Shown: positions 54,660 through 63,880 of the stretch, in pieces
Layout of the letters: every line of letters begins with the position of its first letter
Numbering within the stretch: the first letter of the stretch is position 1
Assembly: GCF_030486595.1 (NCBI RefSeq)
Contig: NZ_JAUJZH010000038.1
Location: 1 to 64,000, forward strand
DNA from: Variovorax ginsengisoli
GTDB lineage: Bacteria; Pseudomonadota; Gammaproteobacteria; Burkholderiales; Burkholderiaceae_C
Direction of reading: 5' to 3'
DNA length: 64,000 nucleotides
Position numbers and translations under genes: made by a program
Notes under the pieces: generated by a model
What the model was told of the DNA's origin: nothing
Database searches by the model: none
What the model saw: the letters and a program-made list of their open reading frames with translations, nothing else

Positions 54660-55897
54660 GCGGTAGACACGTGACGCGCGCATCACCGCCAGCACCCCGA
54701 TTTCCAGTCGAATCTACCGTTCAGTTGGAGGGGCGTTCACTCACTGGAGGCGTGCTGTTCCTGCTGGCCGCACTGGCAGCCTTGGGCGCACTGGCCACCA
54801 ACATCATCCTTCCAGCATTCCCCTCGATGGGCGAGGACCTTGGCGTCTCGGTCCGGGATCTCGGCGCTACGCTGAGCAGCTTTTTCGTAGCCTTCGCGCT
54901 GGGTCAGTTGTTCGTCGGACCGCTTTCGGACCGGTTTGGACGCCAGCGGCTGGTGCTGATCGGCTTGGCCATCTTCATCGTTGGCAGCCTGGTCTGTGCG
55001 ATAGCGAGCACGCTGCCGCAGCTCATCGGTGGCCGGGTGGTCCAGGCGCTGGGCGTGTGCGCGACGTCGGTGCTGTCCCGCGCCATCGCGCGCGACCTAT
55101 TCGAGGGCCAGGAACTGGCGCGTGCGCTTTCCTTGACTATGGTGGCCATGGCGGCTGCGCCGGGATTTTCTCCGCTGATAGGCAGCGCCCTGGACAGCCT
55201 CTTCGGCTGGCGGTCTGCCTTTTTCGTGATTTCAGCGCTGGCATTCGCGCTGGCCGTTGGATACATCGCCAAGCTGGGTGAGACGCACGCGCCGGACCGG
55301 CGATCCGCGCTCTCGCCCACAAGCGTCGCTGCAAGCTACAAGCAGCTGGCCTTTGATCCTCGTCTCATGGCGCCCGCCCTGTCTGTGAGTCTGGTCGTCG
55401 GGGCGCTCTATGCCTTCTTTTCTATGGCTCCCGCCATTCTGATCACCGGCTTCAGGCTCTCGCCGCTGACGTTCGGGTTGTTCTTTGCATCGACAACTTT
55501 CGTCGTGTTCGGGTCAGGCCTACTGGCGCCGCGTCTCGCCAAACGATGGGGACCGGTCGTGGCGGCTCGTGCTGGTGTTTCCATCGCACTTGTTGGAAGT
55601 GCGGCATTGCTGTTCGGCAGAACAGAGTTCGTCTCCTTCAGCGTGTATCTGACCATCTTCCTGTTCGGGATGGGCATCTTCAATCCACTCGGAACGGCCA
55701 TCACGCTGCAACCCTTTGCACAGCAAGCAGGAGCCGCTTCGGCGTTGCTGGGATTCCTTCAGATGGGGTGCGCGGCGCTGGCCATCACCTTTGGAGGGAT
55801 GCTGATCTTGCCAGCGTATACCGCTTTGGGTGTCGTATTGTTTACATCGCTTGCGGCGTCCTTTCTATGCTTTTTGTCCGTACGAACGACGAGGTGA
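54656..55897 (+). CDS. MFS drug transporter, Bcr/CflA type
   Basis: A 413-aa permease with 12 predicted membrane segments. ATNIILPAFPSMGEDLGVS and FALGQLFVGPLSDRFGRQRL (motif A of the DHA1 family) match the Bcr/CflA multidrug exporters. The start GTG at 54656 overlaps the stop of the reductase gene; a Met does not occur until about codon 50, inside the first transmembrane region, so the GTG is preferred. It probably exports a compound related to the OYE reaction, or simply a toxic electrophile. Confidence 0.87.
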   Translation: MSGRHVTRASPPAPRFPVESTVQLEGRSLTGGVLFLLAALAALGALATNIILPAFPSMGEDLGVSVRDLGATLSSFFVAFALGQLFVGPLSDRFGRQRLVLIGLAIFIVGSLVCAIASTLPQLIGGRVVQALGVCATSVLSRAIARDLFEGQELARALSLTMVAMAAAPGFSPLIGSALDSLFGWRSAFFVISALAFALAVGYIAKLGETHAPDRRSALSPTSVAASYKQLAFDPRLMAPALSVSLVVGALYAFFSMAPAILITGFRLSPLTFGLFFASTTFVVFGSGLLAPRLAKRWGPVVAARAGVSIALVGSAALLFGRTEFVSFSVYLTIFLFGMGIFNPLGTAITLQPFAQQAGAASALLGFLQMGCAALAITFGGMLILPAYTALGVVLFTSLAASFLCFLSVRTTR

Positions 55898-55906
55898 GGC
55901 TGACGT

Positions 55907-56149
55907 ATGTCGGCGGATCACCCAGGGAGAAATGCACTGAGCTCCCAAAAGGAGAAATCATTCAAGTCTGTCGCAGGGCTTGTCGGGGGGCTGGCGCTGG
56001 CGGGACTCTGGTTCGTATTTGTCTATTGGGGCTGTCGCGACGACGGTAAATGGACTATGTGTTCGGTAGACGGTTTCCTCGGGGAGTTAGTCGAAATGTC
56101 AGACTGGATGACAGCCCGCAGGCATCTGCAGATACCCAAGCTCGAGTAG
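55907..56149 (+). CDS. Small single-pass membrane protein
   Basis: An 80-aa protein with one hydrophobic segment (VAGLVGGLALAGLWFVFVYW) and short charged ends; Cys residues follow in WGCRDDGKWTMCSVD. I do not recognise a family. It starts 10 bases after the MFS stop on the same strand, so it may be co-transcribed with the exporter. No ribosome site is obvious. Real gene plausible but not certain. Confidence 0.5.
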   Translation: MSADHPGRNALSSQKEKSFKSVAGLVGGLALAGLWFVFVYWGCRDDGKWTMCSVDGFLGELVEMSDWMTARRHLQIPKLE

Positions 56150-56254
56150 CGGCGATGAGCCGTTCGACGCCTTTCGAGCCGTGACTCTGCCCTGGCGTCA
56201 ATTCATCCATCGGATCCCACTGGCATGCCTGTCGAATTTGCCGAGTAAGACATC

Positions 56255-57406
56255 GTGAGCATCATCACCACAATTGAAGACCTGCGAGTGCTGGCACAAC
56301 GCCGAGTGCCGCGCATGTTCTACGACTACGCCGATTCGGGCTCTTGGACAGAGAGCACCTATCGAGCTAACGAAAGCGAATTCCAGAAAATCAAGCTTCG
56401 CCAGCGTGTGGCAATCAATATGCAAGGGCGGAGCACCCGAACGACAATGATCGGACAAGAGGTGGCGATGCCGGTGGCCATAGCCCCGACCGGATTTACC
56501 GGCATGCAGCATGCAGATGGGGAGATTCTTGCGGCACGCGCGGCTGAGGCTTTCGGAGTGCCTTTTTGCTTATCGACCATGAGCATCTGCTCCATGGAGG
56601 ATGTAGCAGCAAACAGCACTGCATCATTCTGGTTCCAGCTATACGTGATGCGCGACCGAGATTTTGTCACGCGACTGATCGAGCGCGCCAAGGCTGTGCA
56701 CTGTTCCGCTCTTGTTCTAACCCTCGATTTGCAAGTCCTGGGCCAGCGTCACAAGGATTTGAAGAACGGGCTATCTGCGCCTCCGAAGCCGACCTTGGCC
56801 AACCTGATCAACCTTGCAACCAAACCACGCTGGTGCCTTGGGATGCTCGGCACCCCACGGCGCACCTTCGGCAACATCGTTGGTCACGCGAAAGGAGTGG
56901 GTGATCTTTCGTCGCTCAGTTCTTGGACCGCAGAACAGTTTGACCCTGGGCTGAACTGGGCCGATGTGGAGCGCATCAAAAAGCTTTGGGGTGGCAAGTT
57001 GATTCTCAAAGGGATCATGGATGCACAAGATGCACGACTCGCGGTCAGCAGCGGCGCAGATGCGCTGATCGTGAGCAATCATGGCGGACGCCAACTTGAC
57101 GGCGCGCCGGCGAGTATCGAAGCGCTTCCGGCTATCGTCGAGGCCGTTGGCTCGCAAATTGAGGTCTGGCTGGACAGCGGTATCCGTTCAGGCCAGGACG
57201 TGCTCAAGTCCGTGGCCCTCGGCGCACGAGGCACGATGATTGGGCGCGCGTTTTTGTATGGACTGGGGGCCATGGGCCAAGCCGGCGTTACAAAGGCGCT
57301 CGAAATCATCCACAAGGAGCTGGACATCACGATGGCTTTCTGTGGTTGTCGGGACATCGGTGATGTGGATAGAAGCATCCTATTCGCCGGAAGCTTTCCG
57401 CGATAG
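56255..57406 (+). CDS. FMN-dependent alpha-hydroxy-acid oxidase/dehydrogenase
   Basis: A 383-aa protein of the glycolate oxidase/lactate dehydrogenase family. PRMFYDYADSGSWTE opens the fold, PVAIAPTGFTGMQHADGE binds FMN, STMSICSMEDVA follows, and the active-site Lys is in GKLILKGIMDA. VSNHGGRQLDG carries the catalytic His and Arg, and the phosphate site is WLDSGIRSGQDVLKSVALGA. Oxidises L-2-hydroxy acids such as lactate or mandelate. It starts at a GTG (56255). It stands about 100 bases after the small membrane protein and could share its transcript. Confidence 0.92.
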   Translation: MSIITTIEDLRVLAQRRVPRMFYDYADSGSWTESTYRANESEFQKIKLRQRVAINMQGRSTRTTMIGQEVAMPVAIAPTGFTGMQHADGEILAARAAEAFGVPFCLSTMSICSMEDVAANSTASFWFQLYVMRDRDFVTRLIERAKAVHCSALVLTLDLQVLGQRHKDLKNGLSAPPKPTLANLINLATKPRWCLGMLGTPRRTFGNIVGHAKGVGDLSSLSSWTAEQFDPGLNWADVERIKKLWGGKLILKGIMDAQDARLAVSSGADALIVSNHGGRQLDGAPASIEALPAIVEAVGSQIEVWLDSGIRSGQDVLKSVALGARGTMIGRAFLYGLGAMGQAGVTKALEIIHKELDITMAFCGCRDIGDVDRSILFAGSFPR

Positions 57407-57825
57407 ATGACTGAGTGAGAACAGAAAAAGTACCGCTGGTGACGAATCAATATTTGCTACTATGAGGTCGACCCGCATTCCCGAGAAAGGCGGTCACGCT
57501 GGTCGCGCTGTTTCACTGCCAGCAGCGGCAGCGACATCAGCGCGCGCATCATCGCGCTGAAGCTCGCCCAGCGCCGGGCAGCAGGTGGCGACAGCGGCGC
57601 CCGACGGCCATGCGTTGATGATGGCGAAGAGCGCCTTCACAATGACGCCGGCGATTTACCTGCAGATGTCCTTCGATGCGTCGCGGAGTTCGCCCCCGTG
57701 GCAAAGCGCGCCGAGGCGTCCTTCGTCGTCTTCGCGGTCATTCCGGCGGTGCCGGTGACCGAGACGAAGCCTACGCCAGGAAAATGCCGGCAAACTCAAC
57801 CTCTTTTCAGTTCTGGGAGTTGAGC
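57407..57825. other. Unassigned stretch
   Basis: About 420 bases with frames on both strands but no recognised motif. Some minus-strand frames look coding in composition ([14 protein letters not shown]), suggesting a decayed gene whose family I cannot name. Confidence 0.35.
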
Positions 57826-57924
57826 ATGAAGATTCTTGTTGTAGGTATCGGCGCGATCGGTGGCTACTACGGTGCACGGCATTTGCAGGCTGGCGCTGAG
57901 GTGACTTTTCTGATCGGGGCATAG
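57826..57924 (+). pseudogene. Ketopantoate reductase (PanE-like) N-terminal scrap
   Basis: The 32-residue frame begins [20 protein letters not shown], the Rossmann start of the ApbA/PanE family, then [12 protein letters not shown] and a TAG. Only about 20 bases further, an IS630 remnant begins. The rest of the gene is lost. Confidence 0.75.
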
Positions 57925-57945
57925 CGGCTGCGTCGCTGGCGTCTA

Positions 57946-58281
57946 GTGTAGAGCGCTCGATAGAGTTGAACTTATTTGATGCGGCACACCCCGACCTCGA
58001 CGGAGGTCGTCGTGCGCATTGCTCCAAGAATCGAACTGAGTGCCACTGTTCAACGAGAGTTGACGGCCCTGGCGCGCCGAGGCCGCGTCGAGGCTCGCGC
58101 GCAGCAAGGGGTCAAGATCGTGTTGCTGGCCGCTCAAGGCTGGCAGAACAAGGACATCGCCGCCGAGGTCGATCTGGATCGGAGCCAGGTGGCCTTGTGG
58201 CGCCAGCGCTTCCTGGACGGCGGGGTGGAGGCCCTGTTGCACGATGCACCGCGTCCCGGGCGCACCCCGAGCGTGACCGCA
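57946..58281 (+). mobile_element. IS630-family remnant, copy 3 (left end only)
   Basis: The left end GTGTAGAGCGC lies in CTAG (57943-57946), like copy 2. The transposase (ATG 57976) follows copy 2 almost base for base until about 58280 (GRTPSVTA), where it switches abruptly to the C-terminal end of an IS1634 transposase on the opposite strand. The DDE core is missing. Confidence 0.88.
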
Positions 58282-59810
58282 GGTGGCGAGCTCGGCCATG
58301 AGGGTGGAGAAGCTGTGCACCGGCGTGCCATCGGCCAGTGTATGGCGCGCTGCCTTGGCCAGCGCCGCCTTGGAGCGCGTGGCTGGCGCGACGGGGTCGC
58401 GCGTGGCCTTGGCAAGTTGGTCGGTGTCGGCGAACATCACCTCGCGCCAGGCCTCGCGCATGTGTGCCACTCGACGAAGTAGGCGAGCATGCACAGGCAG
58501 ATGTGCGCGGTGCGGTGGTGGATCGGGCGCACCTTCACGCGCGCTCAACCTTGTCCAGCGACTTGTAGTGGCGCACGCGGTCGGCCGAGTCCATCTGCGT
58601 GGGTGGCACCGACGTGCGGATGATGTAGAGGCCGTCCAGTGCCGCCTCGCCGGCGATGGCGTGTCTTGCGCGCGAAGGTGAAGGCGTTCTCGCCGATGGC
58701 CAGCTCGAGGTGCTTGGCCATCTTGTACTGGTTGACGACCTTGCCCACGATCTCCTCCTTCCCGGCGAGCTTGCCCGCGTCCACGCGGACCTTGATCGTC
58801 TCCAGGTGAGGCTCGGTGGCCGCGAGCAGTTCCAGCCGCTTGCGCGCGCGCAGCTTGGCCAGCTCTGGATTGCGGCACGCCACCCACCGTTCGCCCGGGT
58901 AGTCCGGCGAGTTCAGCTCGAGCAGATTGCGCTCGTCGAACAAGCCCAGCTGAAGATGGCCCTGCTCGACCAGCGCGCGGATCGACACGCTCTTGAGGGC
59001 CATGATCCAGCCGATACCATCGGCCTCGCGCATCTCGTCAATGGTCTTGTGCGACACCATGCCCCGGTCACCGACCATCACCATGCGCTCGATGCCGAAG
59101 TCCTCGCGCAATTTATGCGCCGCGGGCATGAAGGTTGTGCTGTCGGCCGTATTGCCCTCGTGCACCGACAACGCCACCGGGCAGCCGCGCGCATCGGGAG
59201 CAGGCCGTAGTTGACCTGCCGCGTGCCCTTCCTGCCGTCGCGGCTGTAGCCGAGCTTGGCCAGCGGACAGCAGCTGCCTTCGAAGTAGCTCGACGACAGG
59301 TCAAAGAGCGCCAGGGCGCCTGCGTCCAACTGGCGCGCGGCGAGCCTCTTCTGGGTCGCGCCCTGGCGCGCAAGCAGCCAGTCCATCGCTGCGTACAGGT
59401 CATCCTCGTCGGCGTCGGCGACACCGAAGTCCTCGGCCAGTGTCGTGGTTTGCCACCAGCGCGTGGTCGCGAGCTTGGCGTGCGCGGCGACGTTGCGATG
59501 CGATCATCGCGAGCACCAGGTCGCGCTCGCGCGAGGGCTTGGAGGCGATCAAGCCCGCCAAGCTCAGGCGCTGCATGGTTAGTGCAGCGGCTAGCACATG
59601 GCAATGCGAGCGCGATGCGGTGTTCTCCAAGCACTGCGCCGGCTGCAAGGCTTCGTCCCGTAGGGCGGCTCGAATGGCTTCAATCTACGCGGTCGACAAA
59701 CTTGACAGATTGGCCAGCGTGCGCTTGCCGACCTTGGAGCCTTCGCGATATGACTCGCGCAGCAGCACGGTGGGTGGCGAACCTCGGTTCGGCACAACGT
59801 GGGTATGCAT
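58282..59810 (-). pseudogene. IS1634-family transposase, multiply frameshifted and 3'-truncated
   Basis: Minus-strand pieces follow in order. They are VLLRESYREGSKVGKRTLAN (about 59700-59760), GLIASKPSRERDLVLAMIAS (about 59500-59560), LFDLSSSYFEGSCCPLAKLG (about 59230-59310), the large piece VHEGNTADSTTFMPAAHKLR to 58660 with MVMVGDRGMVSHKTIDEMRE, and MREAWREVMFADTDQLAKAT near 58420. Frames change at least four times and a stop is present near 59675. The C-terminal end is cut where IS630 sequence begins at 58281. Confidence 0.82.
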
Positions 59811-59947
59811 GCCTACTGGTCATATGTAGTGATCATTCAAGTACAAAAACATGCCTACATTCAGCAAGCCGAAAAAACACCTATCTCATTGAATCGAGAG
59901 GGATCATCGGCTCGAACGCCGCGCTGCGGCGCTGAAACTTAGGGCTA

Positions 59948-60410
59948 GTGCGGAATGCGCTCGAAATAGGTGAACATACTTGATGCGGCACACTCCGTTC
60001 TCGATGGAGGTCGCAGCCATACGCATTGCCGCGAAGATCGAACTGGATGCTGTTGCCCAACGAGAGTTGACGGCGTTGGCGCGTCGAGGCTCGTGTGTAG
60101 CAAGGAGCCAAGGTCGTTTTGCTGGCCGCTCAGGGCTGGCAGAACAAGGACATCGCCGTCGAAGTTGATCTGGATCGGCAGCAACTCGCCTTGTGGCGCC
60201 AGCGCTTCCTGGAGGGCGGGTGACGGCCCTCTGATGCACGATGCGCCGCGCCCCGGCGGGGGCGCACCCCCTGCGTGATCGTTGAGCTGGAATCGAGCAT
60301 CGTGGACAAGACGCTTCACGACAAACCCATCGCCGCCACGCACTGGAGCAAGCACGCGTAGGCTGGCCGCGCAGCTTGGGGTGGGTCGACGACGATTCGC
60401 CGCGTTCATG
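59948..60410 (+). mobile_element. IS630-family remnant, copy 4 (left part)
   Basis: Begins in CTAG (59945-59948) with GTGCGGAATGCGC, related to the end of copy 2. The transposase start MMRHTPFSMEVA is followed by diverged, frameshifted versions of AEQGHRRRS/WQNKDIAVEVDL and SSIVDKTLHDKPIAATHWSK; homology stops near 60410. Older and more decayed than copy 3, which argues for separate insertions. Confidence 0.82.
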
Positions 60411-60523
60411 CGGCGGGTGCATGGCCAGGCCTTTTGTTGCTCTCGACATCCAAGACCACCAATGGCGCCGAAATCGATGTGGGATTCGCATTCGGCACCA
60501 AATCGAACCCCTGAAAGATTTAA
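60411..60523. other. Unassigned spacer
   Basis: About 110 bases between the IS630 remnant and the repeat operator. No gene or hairpin recognised. Confidence 0.4.
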
Positions 60524-60579
60524 GTTGCAAAGATAAACCAAGTAAGGTAGCATGACCATAGTTGTTGCAAAGTTAAACT
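60524..60579. promoter_or_regulatory. Tandem direct-repeat operator, copy 2
   Basis: GTTGCAAAGATAAACC (60524-60539) and GTTGCAAAGTTAAACT (60564-60579), again exactly 40 bases apart, match the pair beside HxlR at 47115-47170; the right-hand 16-mer is identical at both loci. It lies about 245 bases upstream of the SnoaL-like gene. Probably bound by the same HxlR protein. Confidence 0.72.
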
Positions 60580-60823
60580 AGCCTGTCGGATCACATTGGC
60601 CCCAACTGCACGCCAGGTGAGCCAAGTCAAAGTCTATCGGGCCTGTTCGCGGCCGGTGCTGATCGGGGATTCACGGAGCTTGACGCGACAGCATGAAAAA
60701 CTGCGATCCCGCCGCAACTGACGTGGCCCTCGTTTACGCGGGGGGCTCGCCTGATGCGTCAATCGCTCGAGTCGTTCGCAATTCGCAACAATGTAACTAC
60801 AAGCAACCGAAAGGGCTAACTTC
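60580..60823. other. Leader region of the SnoaL-like gene
   Basis: About 240 bases between the tandem operator and the ATG at 60824. No ORF of note. A GAAAGGGC near 60810 may be the ribosome site. The long spacing may reflect an undetected promoter closer to the gene. Confidence 0.35.
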
Positions 60824-61213
60824 ATGACGACAACATCAACATCAACAGCCGAAGCCAACAAACACCTCGTCCTCAAGGCGGCGCAAGAACTCTTCGGAAA
60901 TCTGGACCTGACCGCGCTCGATCGCTATTGGGGGGATTCGTACATACAGCACAACCCGCTCTACCCGGACGGGAAGGAACAGATTCGGGCGCTTATCCAA
61001 GGCGCGATCGACAGCGGCATTCCGACGAAGGCAGAAGTAAAGCGAGTGGTCGCAGAGGGCGACCTCGTCTGGATTCACGCGAAGAGCTTCTTCTTCGGCA
61101 AGGAACTGGCGACGGTCGAAATATTCCGTGTCGAGAACGGGAAGATCGTCGAGCATTGGGATGTCATCCAGGAAGTGCCTGCGGAATCGGCCAACAGCAA
61201 TACAATGTTTTAG
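60824..61213 (+). CDS. SnoaL-like nuclear transport factor 2-fold protein
   Basis: A 129-aa single-domain protein: VLKAAQELFGNLDLTALDRY, WGDSYIQHNPLYPDGKEQIR, VAEGDLVWIHAKSFF and FRVENGKIVEHWDVIQEVP. This is the SnoaL/DUF4440 pattern with the conserved YIQHNP and EHWD blocks. Such proteins are cyclases, isomerases or binding proteins; function here is unknown. It is frequently found near HxlR and reductase genes, which fits the shared operator. The ATG is the first Met of a Thr-rich start. Confidence 0.85.
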   Translation: MTTTSTSTAEANKHLVLKAAQELFGNLDLTALDRYWGDSYIQHNPLYPDGKEQIRALIQGAIDSGIPTKAEVKRVVAEGDLVWIHAKSFFFGKELATVEIFRVENGKIVEHWDVIQEVPAESANSNTMF

Positions 61214-61227
61214 TCCTTGCCCGTTAG

Positions 61228-61400
61228 GTGACAGTGAACCAAGTAGGGCACGAGATCACAAAACGGAACAAGAGCATCCAGCCGACGCTAACGATCCGGC
61301 CGGCCTTCACTATGCAGATCATGGTCAGCAAGGACCTAGTGCTGCGGCCGGATCGGCCCTGGATCAGCCCCTGTTCTTTCAGCGGGGATTGTCGCAATGA
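61228..61400 (+). pseudogene. trbI: TrbI conjugation protein, C-terminal remnant
   Basis: The frame VNQVGHEITKRNKSIQPTLT and IRPAFTMQIMVSKDLVLRP is the C-terminal end of TrbI/VirB10 proteins of IncP-like mating systems. A single-base shift then leads to LDQPLFFQRGLSQ and a TGA at 61398 that overlaps the next ATG, the normal trbI end. The first 90% of the gene is absent. It shows that a conjugative element contributed to this region. Confidence 0.75.
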
Positions 61401-61507
61401 GCGCGATCAAGCTGCGGCTGGGATCTTTGCCGAATACCGCGATCATCAAGCTCACGGTGGCCCTGCCAGCCGATTTGAAGCAGCGCCAAATTAGTGTCGT
61501 GAGTTAG
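61397..61507 (+). pseudogene. DUF2274 protein remnant (trb operon)
   Basis: MSAIKLRLGSLPNTAIIKLT then VALPADLKQRQ matches the start of the DUF2274 family, small proteins encoded directly after trbI in Tn4371-like and related integrative conjugative elements. The ATG overlaps the trbI stop (ATGA). The gene is cut after about 30 residues where an IS630-type end begins (TA at 61492). Confidence 0.75.
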
Positions 61508-61829
61508 AAGTTCGCAAACAAAATCTCTCGACGCTTGCAAGGATGTGATCGGCAGTCTTGGACCGGAAGAACGGCTTGGGGTCGCTGTTGTTGACCTTGA
61601 TGCCTGCTGTGGTGCGATGCGTGCCGCGGCGGATGTACTTCTGCGTCAGGGTGGCGAACCAGCGTTCGACTTGGTTCAGCCAGGACGCAGAGGTCGGCGT
61701 GAAGTGCAGCTGAAAGCGCGGATGTCGGGCAAGCCAGTTCCTGCTGGTGGGAGTCTTGTGTGTTCCGTAGTCGTCCACCACGAGGTGGATGTCCAGCACT
61801 GGGCTGCTGCTGGTCTCGTGGACACCGAC
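61494..61829 (-). pseudogene. IS630-type transposase C-terminal remnant (different subgroup)
   Basis: Contains LDIHLVVDDYGTHKTPTSRN and PTSASWLNQVERWFATLTQK, the second and third DDE residues, then a deletion and IKVNNSDPKPFFRSKTADHI. The upstream N-terminal half is missing. A candidate outer end lies at GTGTCGTGAGTTAGAAG (61494), directly after a TA. Different from copies 1-4. Confidence 0.8.
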
Positions 61830-62105
61830 CTAAGCTTTTTGGGCTTTTTCGATCTCTATCGGACTGACGTAGCCCAGCGTCGAATGACGACGCGTCGGAT
61901 TGTAGAAACGCTCGATGTAGTCGAACACGTCAGCGCGTGCATGCTCCCTGGACCTGTACACCTTCCTGGCCGTGCGCTCGGTCTTCATTGAGCTGAAGAA
62001 GCTCTCCATCGCCGAGTTGTCCCAGACCTCGCCCGCGCGACTCATGCTGCAGGTGATGCCTTGCTCCTTGAGCAGCTCCTGGAAGTGCTCGCCGGTGTAC
62101 CGGGC
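61830..62105 (-). pseudogene. IS3-family transposase OrfB C-terminal remnant
   Basis: Reads ESARYTGEHFQELLKEQGIT, CSMSRAGEVWDNSAMESFFS, MKTERTARKVYRSREHARAD and FYNPTRRHSTLGYVSPIEIE, the last part of an IS3-type DDE transposase with the final Glu in NSAMESFF. The rest is missing on the upstream side, where an IS30 scrap begins. Confidence 0.88.
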
Positions 62106-62147
62106 GGATTCAACCGGTCGTCGCAACACCTTCAAACATGGAGGTGT

Positions 62148-62300
62148 TATGGGAAGACCTGCAGGGTGGATGCAGAATTTAACGGTGCGCGGGGCGATGC
62201 GCTCACCCGGTGCTCCTTCGCTTCGGCGAGAGGTGGAGCGGCAGTTCTGGAAGCAGATTGCCACCGGAATCACGAGTGAGAAGGCGGCCAAAGCCGTTGA
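62148..62300 (+). pseudogene. IS30-family transposase N-terminal scrap
   Basis: MGRPAGWMQNLTVRGAMRSP, then REVERQFWKQIATGITSEKA, with the helix-turn-helix start AAKAVDVSQPV, is the N-terminus of a group of IS30 transposases. Homology ends by 62300, where it runs into a thioesterase gene on the other strand. Confidence 0.75.
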
Positions 62301-62309
62301 CGTGTCGCA

Positions 62310-62722
62310 GCCGGTGCCCTCGGGACGAACCAATGGCACGCCATCGTTGAGTGGCCGAACCATGTTCACCTTCAGTTCCAGCGTGGTGAATCCTTTGCCC
62401 CCAGGCAGCGTGGTGTGGATCGAGCACCAACCGCCGAGTCGAGCAAGGTCGCGAACCAGCCGCCATGCACCGTGCCCAACGGGTTGTAGTGCCGGTGCAG
62501 AGGCCGCCCCTGAAGAACAGCCTCGCCAGGCGCCATATGGATTGGGATGAAGTCAAGCGTGTCGCCAATAGGAGGTGGCGGCAGCTCACCTGCAAAGATG
62601 GCCTCGAACACCTCCATACTTGACCGACCGACAACGTCGCCGGCAACGCCGGGCGCGCCAAGGCGAGACCGTACAGCCTCTTCCTGGGCGCGCCAACGGG
62701 CAAGAACCTGATCAACCTCCAT
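62310..62722 (-). pseudogene. PaaI-type thioesterase, 3'-truncated
   Basis: The open part reads HRHYNPLGTVHGGWFATLLD, SAVGARS, the hotdog-fold active-site helix of PaaI thioesterases. A frameshift follows near 62400, after which LKVNMVRPLNDGVPLVRPEG is visible in the next frame before the IS30 scrap begins. The ATG at 62722 has a GGAG upstream. It is divergent from the MarR gene, a common thioesterase/MarR pairing. Truncated, probably inactive. Confidence 0.75.
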
Positions 62723-62781
62723 CTGTCGCTCCTTGTCGAGTCATCATTGCGTACACAACTATTGCAGCTACAATGTAGAAT
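62723..62781. promoter_or_regulatory. Divergent promoter between thioesterase remnant and MarR gene
   Basis: A 59-base AT-richer gap. ATTGCAGCTACAAT (62761-62774) has a small dyad ATTG/CAAT, a plausible MarR site overlapping the start of the marR-type gene, which would give autorepression. Inference from position. Confidence 0.45.
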
Positions 62782-63249
62782 ATGAAGAACGCCATCAATC
62801 CGCTAGGCTGCACGAATTTGAAGCTGCGTCAGCTCAATCGCATGGTGACGCGGCATTACGACCGCCATGTCGCAGAGGCGGGGCTCAAGAACACGCAGTA
62901 CGCATTGCTGTCGCACGTCGTGCGGCTCGGTCCCATCCGCCCCGGTGAGCTCGCGCGGCATATGCAGATGGATGCCTCAACCCTTACGCGCAACCTTCAG
63001 CCGCTCGCTGCCCAAGGGCTCTTAGCCGTTGGCGCAGGATCCGATGCGCGCAGCCGCTTCGTCGAAGCGACCGAGGCAGGCATCGCCAAGCGGGTTGAGG
63101 GACAGCGCGCCTGGAAGGTGGCCCAGACGGCGCTCAACGGTCGCCTAGGCATCGACCGCGTCTGTGCGCTGCATGAGTTGTTGGATGCTTGCATCGCCTG
63201 CATGGATGAAGAAGCCGAGGCCGAGGCCGAGGCCGAGGACATGCCTTGA
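62782..63249 (+). CDS. MarR-family transcriptional regulator
   Basis: A 155-aa winged-helix regulator: LKNTQYALLSHVVRLGPIRP, GELARHMQMDASTLTRNLQP (recognition helix) and LAAQGLLAVGAGSDARSRFV (wing). It ends in an acidic tail EEAEAEAEAEDMP coded by four GCCGAG units. Likely regulator of the divergent thioesterase gene, which is now broken. No upstream partner; the start is the first Met after the promoter. Confidence 0.88.
   Translation: MKNAINPLGCTNLKLRQLNRMVTRHYDRHVAEAGLKNTQYALLSHVVRLGPIRPGELARHMQMDASTLTRNLQPLAAQGLLAVGAGSDARSRFVEATEAGIAKRVEGQRAWKVAQTALNGRLGIDRVCALHELLDACIACMDEEAEAEAEAEDMP
63214..63237 (+). repeat. In-frame hexanucleotide repeat (GCCGAG)4
   Basis: Four perfect GCCGAG units at the 3' end of the MarR gene, coding Ala-Glu repeats. 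Copy-number change would only lengthen or shorten the acidic tail. Confidence 0.9.
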
Positions 63250-63314
63250 AAGAGCCGACTATGAATCGCTCCTCCGTATCACTTCAGGATATGCCGGCGG
63301 CCAGTCACTATTGA

Positions 63315-63880
<566 letters not shown>

